This document shows, one piece after another, positions 1-12,100 of a stretch of DNA of 64,000 nucleotides. Source of the stretch: Beroe forskalii (taxonomy: Eukaryota > Ctenophora > Nuda > Beroida > Beroidae); the NCBI GenBank assembly GCA_011033025.1, contig WFMF01000116.1, positions 62,001 to 126,000 of the forward strand. The letters run 5' to 3'. How positions within the stretch are numbered: position 1 is the stretch's first letter; each line of letters starts with the position of its first letter. Under the pieces are notes generated by a model that saw nothing but the letters and a program-made list of their open reading frames with translations, ran no database searches and had not been told where the DNA came from. The translations under genes were made by a program, and so were the position numbers.

Positions 1-473
1 TCAAGATAGCAGCTTCATTTTAACCATGCCTAAGTTTTTGGAAGTTTATTTTTCACGCCAGAATTTAAGGTATATTGGAATACAGCATTATGTCGTAGAA
101 CATAAAAGTTGTATCGAGACCTTCTTAATAAAGCGAACGCCCTGAATTTCAATATTTTTCTAGAGATATGCTGAAATTTATCAACATGTTCTTTTAAGTT
201 AATATTGTTAATCATAATGTCATACATTTATCGTTGAATGACGCAATCTATTTTTGAACCAAGTAATTAATATGAATTGCATATTTATTATCTCAGCCAT
301 CCTTATCAAATCCAATAATGAATCTTTTATTTACTTTAAGTTTACTCTGTTTCCCGCTGTTAACATCCATTCGTTTCATTCCAGTTATTGAAATTTTGTA
401 ATATATTTAACTCCAAAGAGAGTTAACTAAAAATTTAAACTACTTCGTTTGTTGGCAATATTTTCAACCCTGC
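1..473. other. Upstream non-coding flank of HAUS3
   Basis: AT-rich sequence with no open frame longer than a chance ORF and no recognisable repeat. It ends where the 180-bp tandem repeat begins. It may hold distal promoter sequence of HAUS3, but no element can be named. Confidence 0.4.
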
Positions 474-1009
474 GCTTAGACCTCTAGGGGTCGTTGGTAC
501 TTCATTTTGTTCGGAAAATGATCATAACTTAAAATAATAATGAGTGTATGAGTAATACTGTGTACGTTCAGTTATTAGAATGTAAACCTATCTCCCGCAA
601 ATTAGGATGTCATCCTCGACGCGTGTTGGGACCCGCATCAGTTCCCGCATGAGGCTTAGACCTCTAGGGGTCGTTGGTACTTCATTTTGTTCGGAAAAAT
701 GATCATAACTTAAAATAATAATGAGTGTATGAGTAATACTGTGTACGTTCAGTTATTAGAATGTAAACCTATCTCCCGCAAATTAGGATGTCATCCTCGA
801 CGCGTGTTGGGACCCGCATCAGTTCGCATGAGTGACGTAGGGGTCGTTGGTACTTCATTTTGTTCGGAAAAATGATCATAACTTAAAATAATAATGAGTG
901 TATGAGTAATACTGTGTACGTTCAGTTATTAGAATGTAAACCTATCTCCCGCAACTGAGGATGTCTTCCTCGACGCGTGTTGGGACCCGCATCAGTTCCC
1001 GCATGAACA
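474..1009 (+). repeat. Three-copy tandem repeat spanning the HAUS3 promoter-proximal region and start codon
   Basis: Copy 1 is 474-653 (180 bp), copy 2 is 654-836, and copy 3 runs from about 837 into the gene. Each unit starts near GGGTCGTTGGTACTTCATT and ends with the same ATG-containing stretch that begins the HAUS3 protein (MSSSTRVGTRISSRM). Only copy 3 continues into the long reading frame. Copy 2 has a small deletion (CAGTTCGCATGAG instead of CAGTTCCCGCATGA). The copies are nearly identical, so the amplification is recent or an assembly artefact. Confidence 0.9.
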
Positions 1010-2621
1010 AGCTCGCGGGTCGGAAGGTCGCTGACAGAGACTACATCCAGCAGATATGCGACCAGCCCGCAGCCCGGAAACTCATGTCCTGGCTGGATAC
1101 CGTGCTCCAGGACGAGGCTCTCACCGAGGCAGAGCTGGAAATCTACGAGAGGAAATCGATGATCCTGTTCGGAGGAATGAAAACAAAGTCCGCGCTGGAG
1201 GAGGAGATAGCTCAGCTGAAGCAGGAGTTGCTGGAATGTGAAGTTCGGTTTGGAGAAAAGGGATGTCAAAACAAACGTGTCTGAAGTTCGTGAGTTCCGT
1301 TTGGAGAAAAGTCGATGCCGTGAGTAAAGTCCTCCACCATCGTTTTGAGAAGCAGTTAGAGTCCTTGGAAACTGTGGTGAAGGAGCACATCAGGCTTCAT
1401 GAACAAGACAAGGACGCAGCACTATTCCTGACTTCTGTTCCCTTCGATGGGTACATTGAGTCTGAGCTAGAGTTCACCAAAGCACTGGGAAAGTACAGCG
1501 AGAAGCTGTTCTTCCCAGGTATTTCTAGAGTTCCTGGGGATCCTAAAGACTGTCCACTCGTCGGTCTGGATGAAGAAGACAAAGAAAATTCAAGACATTC
1601 GATGGGTGGGGCTTATAAGAAAGTTAAAGATACGATCAAAAGAACGAAAGCAACTTATGCAGTGCGACAAGAGGAAGCCATCGCCGAAACTGTGAATGTA
1701 GCTGCTAATGAGGCTAAAATAAAAGCACTAAAAGCGCTGATTTCAGATGTGACCAATGAGAAGTACCCTCATGACGAAGAGACACTAAATCGAATGGCAC
1801 AGGAGTACAGCATAGCTTCCATCAGAAAGGAGGATGAAATCAAGATGATGTGGAAAACGCGAGCTGTCCCTCTGATCGAACAACTAAAAAACTTACAAGA
1901 CGTGCACATTTTGTGCGGGGATTACAAGATGAAGCTAGCCCGTCAGAACTACTTTATGTCACGGCAGGATAAGGTTATTGATAATCTTATCTCCCAACTC
2001 TCCCGCCAGGAACTCCTCCAAATCATGTTGAAGTGTGAGTACAAGGTCCACGTCAAGAGTTTAGATCTTCTGCAGGATATCCTTGCCCATGTCTCACTAC
2101 TTGGTAAAACTATTGCACAACAAACCCGACTGACAGACGGAGAAAACGCTATTCTACCGGTGAGAACGGAAAAACTCTGCCTCGGCTCCAACGACAAAAC
2201 CCTCAACTGTCTGGTGAACATGCTCCGGAGCTACCTAAAGCAAGATTCGCACAACATCTTCCATACTTTTGAAGAAATCACAGCAGCACTCCAGGCTGCT
2301 ATGGCAGAATCAGCCGCAGCAGAAGACGCTTCTAGAGCTGCTGCAGACCAGGTCTCAGACCTGGTGTCCACGCTCAATGAGAACCTGGGCCGGTGTTCTA
2401 CCTGCCTGGAGAAAGGCTTCACCAGTACTACCTTGGAGGAGGATCGACTAGCTCGCTCAGTCAGTGAACTGGAGCACCTGGTAACGTCTCTGAGGGACGA
2501 GTTCCAGGAGAAATCGTCGAGTATCAGTAACAGCGATCAGGTGAGTGTGGCACGGCAGTTGTTTGTTTACTTCTTCACAGATCCGGAGAAACTTAACGAA
2601 CTGCTTCACGGGGACTTCTGA
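961..2621 (+). CDS. HAUS3: HAUS augmin-like complex subunit 3
   Basis: HAUS3 belongs to the eight-subunit augmin complex, which recruits gamma-tubulin to spindle microtubules for branching nucleation. The N-terminal part (961-1284) has the WLDTVLQDEALTEAELE block that matches the HAUS3 region before its first coiled coil. The C-terminal part (1263-2621) has the family blocks KLARQNYFMSRQDKVIDNLI, RAVPLIEQLKNLQDVHILCG and the terminal RQLFVYFFTDPEKLNELL. Total length is near 550 residues against about 600 in vertebrates. The protein is mostly predicted coiled coil. The two parts lie in different frames, joined through roughly 1250-1330. There a short imperfect duplication of GAAGTTCG..TTTGGAGAAAAG shifts frame twice, so there is either a frameshift or an unrecognised mini-intron. 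The start at 961 is the third copy of an upstream tandem repeat. The PIX gene follows about 575 bp downstream on the same strand. Confidence 0.82.
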
Positions 2622-3196
2622 GCAATTCACAGAACATCTTATTAGTGCCAGTATTAGATCATTTTTACAGATTTTCGTCGAAGCCCTCAAAAACTATGGG
2701 CTCACTCCTCCAATTAATGATGATAGGTTGTAGTTTATTATGCCAAGCAGGTTTGAATGAAATCTGGCTGACAGACAACTTCATTATTCATTTTTGATTA
2801 AACTTTATCGGTGTGAGGAGTGTATTATCAAGCGCCCGAGGACCTATTTTAAACCTCTGGGAGTAAACAATATTTTTTATTGACGAAGTTTATGACATAT
2901 TTGTTTCGATGTATATATTTTTGACAATTTGTATTATAAATTTACGCGAAATTATGCAATTTAAATAGTAAGTATTAATATTAGTTTCAGTGGTTTAGTT
3001 GCTTTTCATTCGAATTAGTTTAATTATTAGTGACACACCATAAACTTGTTTAAGTAACTGTAAAGAAAAGTATATTGAACACCAAGAGCCACACAATTAA
3101 TTTTTCAAAAGATTCAGTTCATATTTTCAGATTTCAATTTTGTAAAATTTAAACCTTCAATTTCATAGCGATGTGAGCCAGAAGAAATGCCTCGGT
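2622..3196. other. HAUS3-PIX intergenic interval
   Basis: AT-rich sequence, presumably the HAUS3 3' UTR plus the PIX promoter and 5' UTR. A TTTCATAG at about 3161-3168 could be a splice acceptor for a 5' UTR exon that leads into the PIX start at 3197. Nothing else is recognised. Confidence 0.4.
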
Positions 3197-6100
3197 ATGA
3201 TTATGCTGAGTGAGCAGGAGATCGAAAAATGGCTCGAAAATCAAGGTAAGACCTGAAAATATTCCCTCTTTGCGAATGCTTTTAATTGAAAAAGTGTCCA
3301 AGACCATTGGACAATCCGCATTTTCCTCGTTGAGTGATAGTCATTCGGCAGTTTTCATGATCAGATGCATCAAGTTCGACTTGTTCGACTGGTTTTCATC
3401 ATAGTTTTTTATCATTGGTTTATTTATTTGACTAAATCCTTCTCCTCGTTCAGGTGTATTGATCGGGTATGAGTTACATCGCATAGCTGCTGGGGAGGAG
3501 ACTGCTCTCCAACAGATCCTGAAAGATGGCATTGTGTGTTGTAGGGTGGTAAACTGTATCATTCCCAGCAAGATCCTCAAGGTTTGTCGAATAGTAGTCA
3601 AAAATAACCTGATTATTGGTTATACTAGCTCTGAATTCATAACCAATTCCGAGAGTTTATTGATGAAAGTGCTGGAAAAGTTGAATGCGTCTTGTTCTTT
3701 GCGCTGATTTTAAATTAAATTCTTGACTTTTTAAATTCTCAAACTGAATTATCTTTTCTGCAGGTGACTGCCGACAAGTCCGCGGAAGGGTTCCGGGAGA
3801 ACTTCGGATACTTTACCTCAGCCCTCACAGAACTCGGAATCCAACCCGTAGGTGACGATTATACATACGTGACGATTCGCGAATTAAATTAGGCTTGAAA
3901 AATACAACTTCTAATGCTTCGACACAGTTAGTTTGATAAAGCTTCTCCCAGTTATCATATACTTGCTAAGGTATATCGTAAATGCCTTATTTAACGTTTT
4001 TAACAAGATTTGACACCTATAAACTCACGGTTAATTCCACAACGTTGGAGCTAAGGCACATAGTTGTGTGAGTCTGTAAATAAATGTGGGTAGAATAGAG
4101 TTGTCTGAATATCTGAGATTCTGAGCAGCTTTCTGATGACATCAACAATCACAGCTGGGTTAACTCTTATATTCATATCGCAAATGATAGATGGCAAAAA
4201 TATGTAAATATTTGAATCCAAAAAATGAAAGAAATCTATAAAATCATGAAATTTTAAACCATTTTACAGTTGTGTCGCAGTGAAGATGTGTTAGATGCCA
4301 TCGAACAGGTTCAGGATTGCCTTACAGCACTCATCAACTTTGCTTCTAGTGAGTATCAGGTGGTCTAAACTCTAAACGTAAAATGACTCAACCACACCAT
4401 TAAATTGTGATATGATTCATGGTCCTTCATGAAACTTTGTGTAAATTTGATTTGATATGAATGTAAGCCTTAAGTTCATTATATCCGTTCCATTAGCAAG
4501 CGTATTCCTCTCCAGAAAGAACGATCAAGAAGTACGATGAATCATTCGGTCCTGATTTCAAAGGGGTTGAAGGACAAGCCCTGACGGTTATGGCTACCTA
4601 CGACTACGAGGCTCAAAACATGGACGAACTCTCATTCACTAAAGGTATAATGCTTTCACCCTCATGTTGGAGGGATATATAGAGGCCCCATGCGATTAAA
4701 AAAGTGACGTCATTATCGCATTTAAGATTGATGACGTCATTACCACAGTTTAGAATGGTGAACTGATCTGCCAAAAAACACCCACCATATTATCGTACTC
4801 TCAGGTTCCATCATCACCGTGACTCAGATGGTGACAAAACACCCACTAATATCGTATCTCCACCTCAGGTTCCATCATCACCGTGACTCAGATGGTGGAC
4901 GGTGGGTGGTGGGAGGGCTCCCTGAACGGAGACACGGGCTGGTTCCCCAGTAACTTCGTCAAGGAGTTTGGAGTGCTCGACGCCGGTTAGTCTGGATGTA
5001 GTAGTGATTTGTAAGTTCACACAAGATCTTAAATTCGAATTCTAATTTCTAAGCATGAGGCTAAGATTTTCACCAATCAGCCATTTAAATTTTCTTGAGT
5101 CACTCAAATATTCCTTGATAGGGTGCGCGTTTCGGGCGCGCGTATGAAGGGGGTCAAACTCAGAGGGTCAGACAACGTCTGGTAACATATTCCGACTTTA
5201 TTATTCAGGTTACAGCACTAAACGAGTATCAGCCGTCCCAACTGATGCTAACCCCAACGACTACGAAAACTACAAGACGGTAGTAGCAGACATCGTGGAG
5301 TCAGAGAGGGATTACCTCAACGATATCAAGTTCCTGACAGATACCCTGCTGGTGTCACTCCGACGATCTAAGAGGTTGGAGTTATGTTATGATGAAGGGG
5401 GTGTCACTGTCTGTTTTATCCGAAAATAGTCAGAATCGAAGTCACTGTCTGTTTTTTTTCGGAAGAATCGGACAAAATGTGCACTGACATTAATGTGAGC
5501 TGTTTTTCGTGTATTTTTGAACGAACGTTGCACTGATGTACGCGTACGTGATAGAAATTCTGGCATGGTTCTCAGATATTATTAAGAAAGTTCATCGATT
5601 ACAGTGCCTTAGTAGTGTTGACTGTTCTTTTATTACTTGTTCATGAATTCTTTCTGTAGAACGTTAAGACTTATGATATTTTCCTCAATATTGACAGACG
5701 ATAACTTGTGTATGCTATTGAAGTTCGCATAATACCCAACATTTGTTCTTGAGAAGGTTGGATATAATGATGGATAAGTATTTCTAGATCTCCCGTATTT
5801 CTGCAGGATTAACTCAAATATATCATACGTCTTAAGCACTCTAACTTGCTTTACGTTAAGATCGCAGAGCTAATAACTTAATAACTCATAAGATATAGGA
5901 AAAAGTTAGTCTCATCAAAATGAAGTATGAATGTGAAATGTGTCTGGGGTAAGTGAAGTAAATTTAATTAAGAACTCCCACATTAATAGAGATGATCCAT
6001 TGAGTTGTATGAGATCAGCTAAAGGCATGTGGGGATATTGAATTTGAATGGTTTACGACCGACAGTTACTGACTCTTCAGTCGCTTAGCGATGTATCCCA

Positions 6101-9100
6101 ACAAATTGATATAACATGAATTTTGAAATTAAAACTTCAATGATAAGATATCTACGAAATAGATAATCCCTCTTGAAAATCAAGGGATATAATGATAAGA
6201 ATAAAGTGTGATAATTTAAGAAAATATGATCTAAATTTCCCAAGGTTGGAGCCCCGGGATGTTGAGACAGTATGTCGGTACACCAATGAGTTGAAGATGC
6301 TTCACACCCAGTTCCTACAAAGTCTAGCGACCCAACAGAGGTAAATTGCGACCCCCTGCCCCTTAACCCCCGGTGGATATTGTCGCCCCCTAAATGCAGA
6401 TTGCGCGCGTCAGTTTTATCTTCTGTTATTCGTGCTCATCCAAGGGAATTATCATCGCCAATCAACCAGGGATAAATTACTGGCGACCCCACTTCCCATC
6501 TCTCGATGAAATATCTTCATTATTCTTCTATTTCTACAAATATACAATTTCAGCAAGCCAGTTCTGCAGCAGCAAGTAGGGTTCACCTTTCTGCAGTACA
6601 GTCAGCGGATTAAGGAGTTATACGGGAATTTCTGTAGCAACCATCCGCAAGCTACTCATCTTATTACCAGCAAGAGCAAGGTGTGCCCTGCGCGAGAAAT
6701 AGGCGGGTAGGATGATATTATGATGTAGTAAGTTGATGACGTTGAACCGCCTATTTCTCTTACGCGGCGTTTAGTGTGCCCTGAGGTATCGTGTCATGCG
6801 AAGTTATTATTAAAATCTTAAAATACGTGATAGTGCGGTGCCCTAAACGATCGACCCTAATTGCGATCACCTTGCCCTAGTGTCCCTAGTTAAACTAAAC
6901 GATCGACCATAATTTCGATCACCTCCTTCAACATATCATCATGCTCATTATTATAATAGCTATCATAAATTATGTATCGCAATAACGATAGTCCCGACTG
7001 TAAAGAAATTGTAATTTTGATCACATACCTTCCTACACTTAGCTACATGCTCATTATTTTAATACATCGTGTCATAATATCGTAATACTGACAATCCGGG
7101 CAGTAAGGAGCTAGAGGAAAGTAACATCAAGGTCATTGACCTGACGCAGCACCTGTGTAAGCCCTACAAACGGGTTGAGAGATACGACCAACTCCTCACC
7201 GAGCTGGAGTACCACGTCAAAACATCGCACAAGGTACGATAAACTGTTTCTAATGACAAGTCTATGTAATGATATTTCACAACCACTGAACCATTTTATC
7301 CAGTTTGCCTTCCACATAACCCCAGCTGGATGAAGTCACTGATCGAAACTTTATAATTTTATCGCTCAAAACCTTATCCTAACTTTCAATTTCGCCAAAA
7401 TCCTAACCCTAACAACCCCAGACCTAACCTTCTCCCTACCCAAACCTGTTAACCATTTTCCCTCCCAGGATTGCAGCCACATAGCAGACAGCATCAACGT
7501 GTTCCATGCCCTGGTAACATACCTCACTGATGTGAGGAGGAAGAAAGAGAGTGAACTTGCTATCCTACTCAGCGACATCCAGGGCTGGACAGGAACGGTG
7601 AGTGGAGAACGTGTTGTTGTTTTAATTTTTGTTTCTTATCCATTTAACTTTAAACTGAATTGGAATATTTTCATTGAACTTATGGGTCTTTAAATAAAAC
7701 TGGATATAGTAGGGTTAGTGGAACGGGTGAATCTGAAGTTTTAAATACGGAGTCTAAGCATTGCAAATATTTGATGAATACACCTCACAGTCCTTAACCT
7801 ACACAATATACACATTTTAGTCAAAACATATAATTAACTTTTACACTTGATAAGAAATTGACTTAATTTATTCTGACAGCATAAACAAACTTCTCCTGCG
7901 ACTGATTTTCCATCGGCATTAAAAACTGAAATACGAAACACTTCGCCACAAATATCATAATATAGTGTCAACTTCTCTTGTGTCAGAAATCAACCGAAAC
8001 TATGATATCCTGGTCTGTCTTCTGAAGTCCACAATTACACACAACTCTCTTAATACTATCTGCTTCTTCCATCTTATGTTTCAACTCATAGCTCGGTTTC
8101 AAGTCTTTGGTTGTCAACTTACTGACCGATCTCTCCACGGCCTTATGCACGGTTTTCTCCACCCCCTCGAATGACCGAGTCAGCAGGGCTATCACTAACA
8201 CCACTGCTAGGAACTGTATGAAGGGCTTGATGAAGGTGAACATCCCGTGGGCATCGTATATGTACTCGTCCCCAAAGCCAATGCAGCTCATGGTGATGAA
8301 GGCGTAGTAGATGCCGGTGAAGAAGGACCACCCAGGGTTGTACTTACTGACCCCTAACGTCAGGTTCATGTGGAGCTCCTCGTATATCGTCCCCTCCTCG
8401 TCCTTCTCCATGGACCAGCACAGCACGCCGTACGCTACCATGAACCCGCACACGATCAGAGCTGCTATTATCACTAGAAGTGTCCGGCTGCCCACCATCT
8501 CCTGGATGAACTTAACGCCCAGAATCCGGCTCTCTAGCGCCTTGACACCGTCCCTGGTGAAGCCGACCATGGCTCCGAATAGTGGTAGTCCTATGATGGC
8601 GTAGAATATGGTTATCATACGGAGGCTGCTTTGGGTTGGGGCGAACACGCCCCATCCCACAGTCGAGACGACACTCAGAGCATACATCAGGGCGTCTGTG
8701 TGGGTCTTGTTGGTCCAGCCTTTGAGCCGTAACGCCGCTAAAGAGCACTTGATGTGACTCGCTCTGGTGAGGTTGGTGTGAAGGGAGGTGAATGTCCGGT
8801 TTACGTGGGGGTGGGAGGCGAAACACCGGGGTCCAGCACCCACCTTGGTGCAGAGGATCTGCTCAGCTCGGTTCAGGTACTGCAGGTAGAGGTCGTGTCG
8901 TTGGAAGGTCAGAGACCGCTGGTAGTACCCTGAAATTATGATGGTGGAAGTATGGACAGGGGGCAATCTAGTGGATTAACATTCTGGTGAATTGTGAAGA
9001 CCTGTGCGACACAATAAAATTACGATAATTCCATTGTTGTCTCTGCTTTGTGATAATCATACTATCATGACGACCCATGCAATAAAAACCTCGCTTACAG

Positions 9101-12100
9101 AGACAACAAAATTGCCTGCACTTACCCTCGATACCAATGAACACCATGGTTCCCAGGAGTAACCAGGCTGTCAAGGCCAAGCCGTACCCCAGACTTTTCA
9201 TGATCTCTTCTTTCACCGTGCGGCCTGCTGGAGCTCCTTCCTCGGGTGGTGACTCAGAACTTTCCATTTGCTGCTGTCCCGTAGTTTGCTGTCCATTTAC
9301 TGCTGATTTCTGTCCATTTGCTGTCGATTTCTGTCCATTTACTGTCTGTTCTTCTGTCTTTGCAAGGCTGGGAGACACGGCTGTCTGGTTCTTCATATAA
9401 TCTACAATAGAGTTAATAAACATTAGGATTGCATAAATCGACAGTGGCTCTCGATTTACATGAATATCGATTCAACGAATCTAATATAATAAATGTCAAA
9501 TGGCAGGCAAAGGATCAAATAAATGCGTTAATTGCTATTTTAATTATAGAACATTGTTATAATAGAATAATAATTGTCCATACGTAACAAAGACTAAGTC
9601 ACATGGATGAATTGTATGCGGAGCCCTAGTACCAAAAGTTTGCATAATACATCTATTGGAGAACCTCCCTGAATAAAACTCCACGCACGAACATAGGCAG
9701 TTCAACGTCATCAACTTCCTACATTGTGCTATGATAATGAAGTCACCTTAACCACCTAATTCTCGCGTGTGGGCACATCAAACCTATTCAACGGAAAAAA
9801 TCGAATGCTTCAGAATTTTCTTTCACCGTTAAAATTTAACTAATCGCAGCTTCAGGTAAGCGTCACGAATAATTCTGTCTCTCTGTTATATCTTCACATT
9901 GTTTATCAATTTATTTAAAAGAAAAACTCAGCAAAAACTTTTAAAAGAAACGGGAACAATTTTGAACGAATAGTGTCCATCTACGCTTGAAAGGTTTTCC
10001 GTTGTAACCCATATAAAAACTTCTATCTTGGACCCGCAGGCTGTTTCAGTCATGGAATAAATTTATCTCCTGAATATCAGAAGTGATGAAAAGACATAGC
10101 CAATTTCAAATTGCAGAAGTTAAATTAGAAAGCTCTATTCTTCATCAAACGCGTCTGATAAAACGCCGAGTGAATGCGCTGTTTTCATTGAAAAAACAGT
10201 GTTGAAAAGAAAATCTAGGAAAACTAAAAACAATCAAGTAACAACGACGCACATAATTACAAAATTACGCGCATATCGCTGGGTACATGATGGTCGGGTT
10301 TTTGATCGTTTAAACGAAGAAGCATCGATTATGAGAAAAGAACGTGTCAATTTGTACTAATAACCCATGTCTCTGAATCGAATATGACAGCGTGCAGCAG
10401 ATATCCAGCACCGTTCTGAATCTCGAGATAAACGATTAAAGCAAGGGAAGAAAAATACTTACGCAATACGCATTGATTAAAACCACGAACTTGTTTCGTA
10501 ACCTGTAGTTTAAATTGCATTTAACCGCGGTTTGGTCCTGGTATATCTTTATATTTAGGTTGTTTAGATAAAAGTATTGGCGATTGGAAGGTTGGACTCC
10601 AATTAAATGTACGAACTTTGCCCATTTTTGTTGAGAACTGATAATCTTCAGTCCTGAGATAAGGATTGCACTTTGAAGCCTTATTCAAGCTGAGTTATTG
10701 AATTGACCTTCGTTGCCATATGCCAACAATCCCGATTGAACATAGATGTATTGTGGCTCGCAGATGAAAGAGGAGTTAATAATCTTGAAACAGTGTATCA
10801 GCTATGGTATTAACGCGCTAAATTCATATCATTTCAGTTATTTGATGAATCGAGTTTAATAAGAATCATCGTAGTAATGAGAAGTATGCTGTTCTTTGTA
10901 TCTCAGTATTCTGTAATGTATGGCTATTGGACATAGGTACTGCTGCGTCAGAAGACAATTTCCAATTATATTTCCAATTATTTCCAATTATCTTCACAAT
11001 AACATCTCCATGCAGCCCTTTCTACATTATTAATCTCCTCCCAGTGAGATTCACTCAGTGCCGGATATTATAAAACTACAAAAAATGCGATAATCCTCAA
11101 AGCAACTTACATACTATCTGCCAAGACGGAAAGAGAAATATGATGAACGATTATTGATCATCGGCGGGAGGTTTCTTTAATATCGCGTACAATAAAATGA
11201 ATCAAACGTGATTTGTCTGGATATGCGATGAGAGGAATAAGGAATACAGTGACTTGGTATTTATATCTAGGTACATACCATATTATGTGGAACGTTTATT
11301 CAAAATAAGCAACAAGTTTGATTAGATAATTATTATGCATACCAGCAAGTATCCAGCAAGTAAATAATTAAAATAAGTAAGTTCGACTTCCATTTTTAGG
11401 AGTTTTAGCTATATCCGCGCTTACGGCAGATTAGGGTCCGGTCCAGGGAAAAATTACAAAGCATGTCAACTCTGCTTAATTCAATTTTAATGCAATTAAC
11501 TTCACTGTTATAAGGTTGGTACACTCACTTTTATTGATCATTTGCCAATGAACCATCAAAATGTCTGAATTTAATTGACTCTCACGTCCAGCGAATCCCG
11601 GCAGAATGCTGGATGGTAGCAAATAACTTGACAATTCACGAGCTTATCGAGCTAAAATTCTACTTCAACCCTTCCCCTCCCCCATCTTAAATCAAGGAGA
11701 GGCATCAAAACAATATCTGCATGTGCAGTTTAAATTTTGATAGAAATCACAATAACAAATTTATTAATACATTGATAATCATCGTCTACAAAATGAATTT
11801 CGGGTGATAAATCTATTTTATCTTCTGATCATCATGCCAATTACTGGTAACGTGGCAATTAATTTCAGACATTACTCAAAATAACAGGACAATTTGCCAG
11901 ACACACCCGGACAGACAGGTTGTCTCAACTGATAGTGGAAAGCACTGGTTACTGATAAGTAGTCTACACCAGAAATGCTTCCACGAAATAGTGCCGATGA
12001 CATGATACGTGACCTTGGTTGTTCTCATAATGCTATTTATCTCTTATTCCAGACTCCAGAAATCATCCTCTGACTGTCACACGTCCATGTGCATCGCATT

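Noticed and set aside
922..1269. Minus-strand 115-codon ORF opposite HAUS3
   Set aside because: It is the antisense shadow of the GC-richer HAUS3 coding exon and has no family features.
7370..7440. Telomere-like CCTAACCCTAAC runs
   Set aside because: Only two or three imperfect units, inside a short PIX intron; a pyrimidine-rich pre-acceptor tract is enough to explain them.
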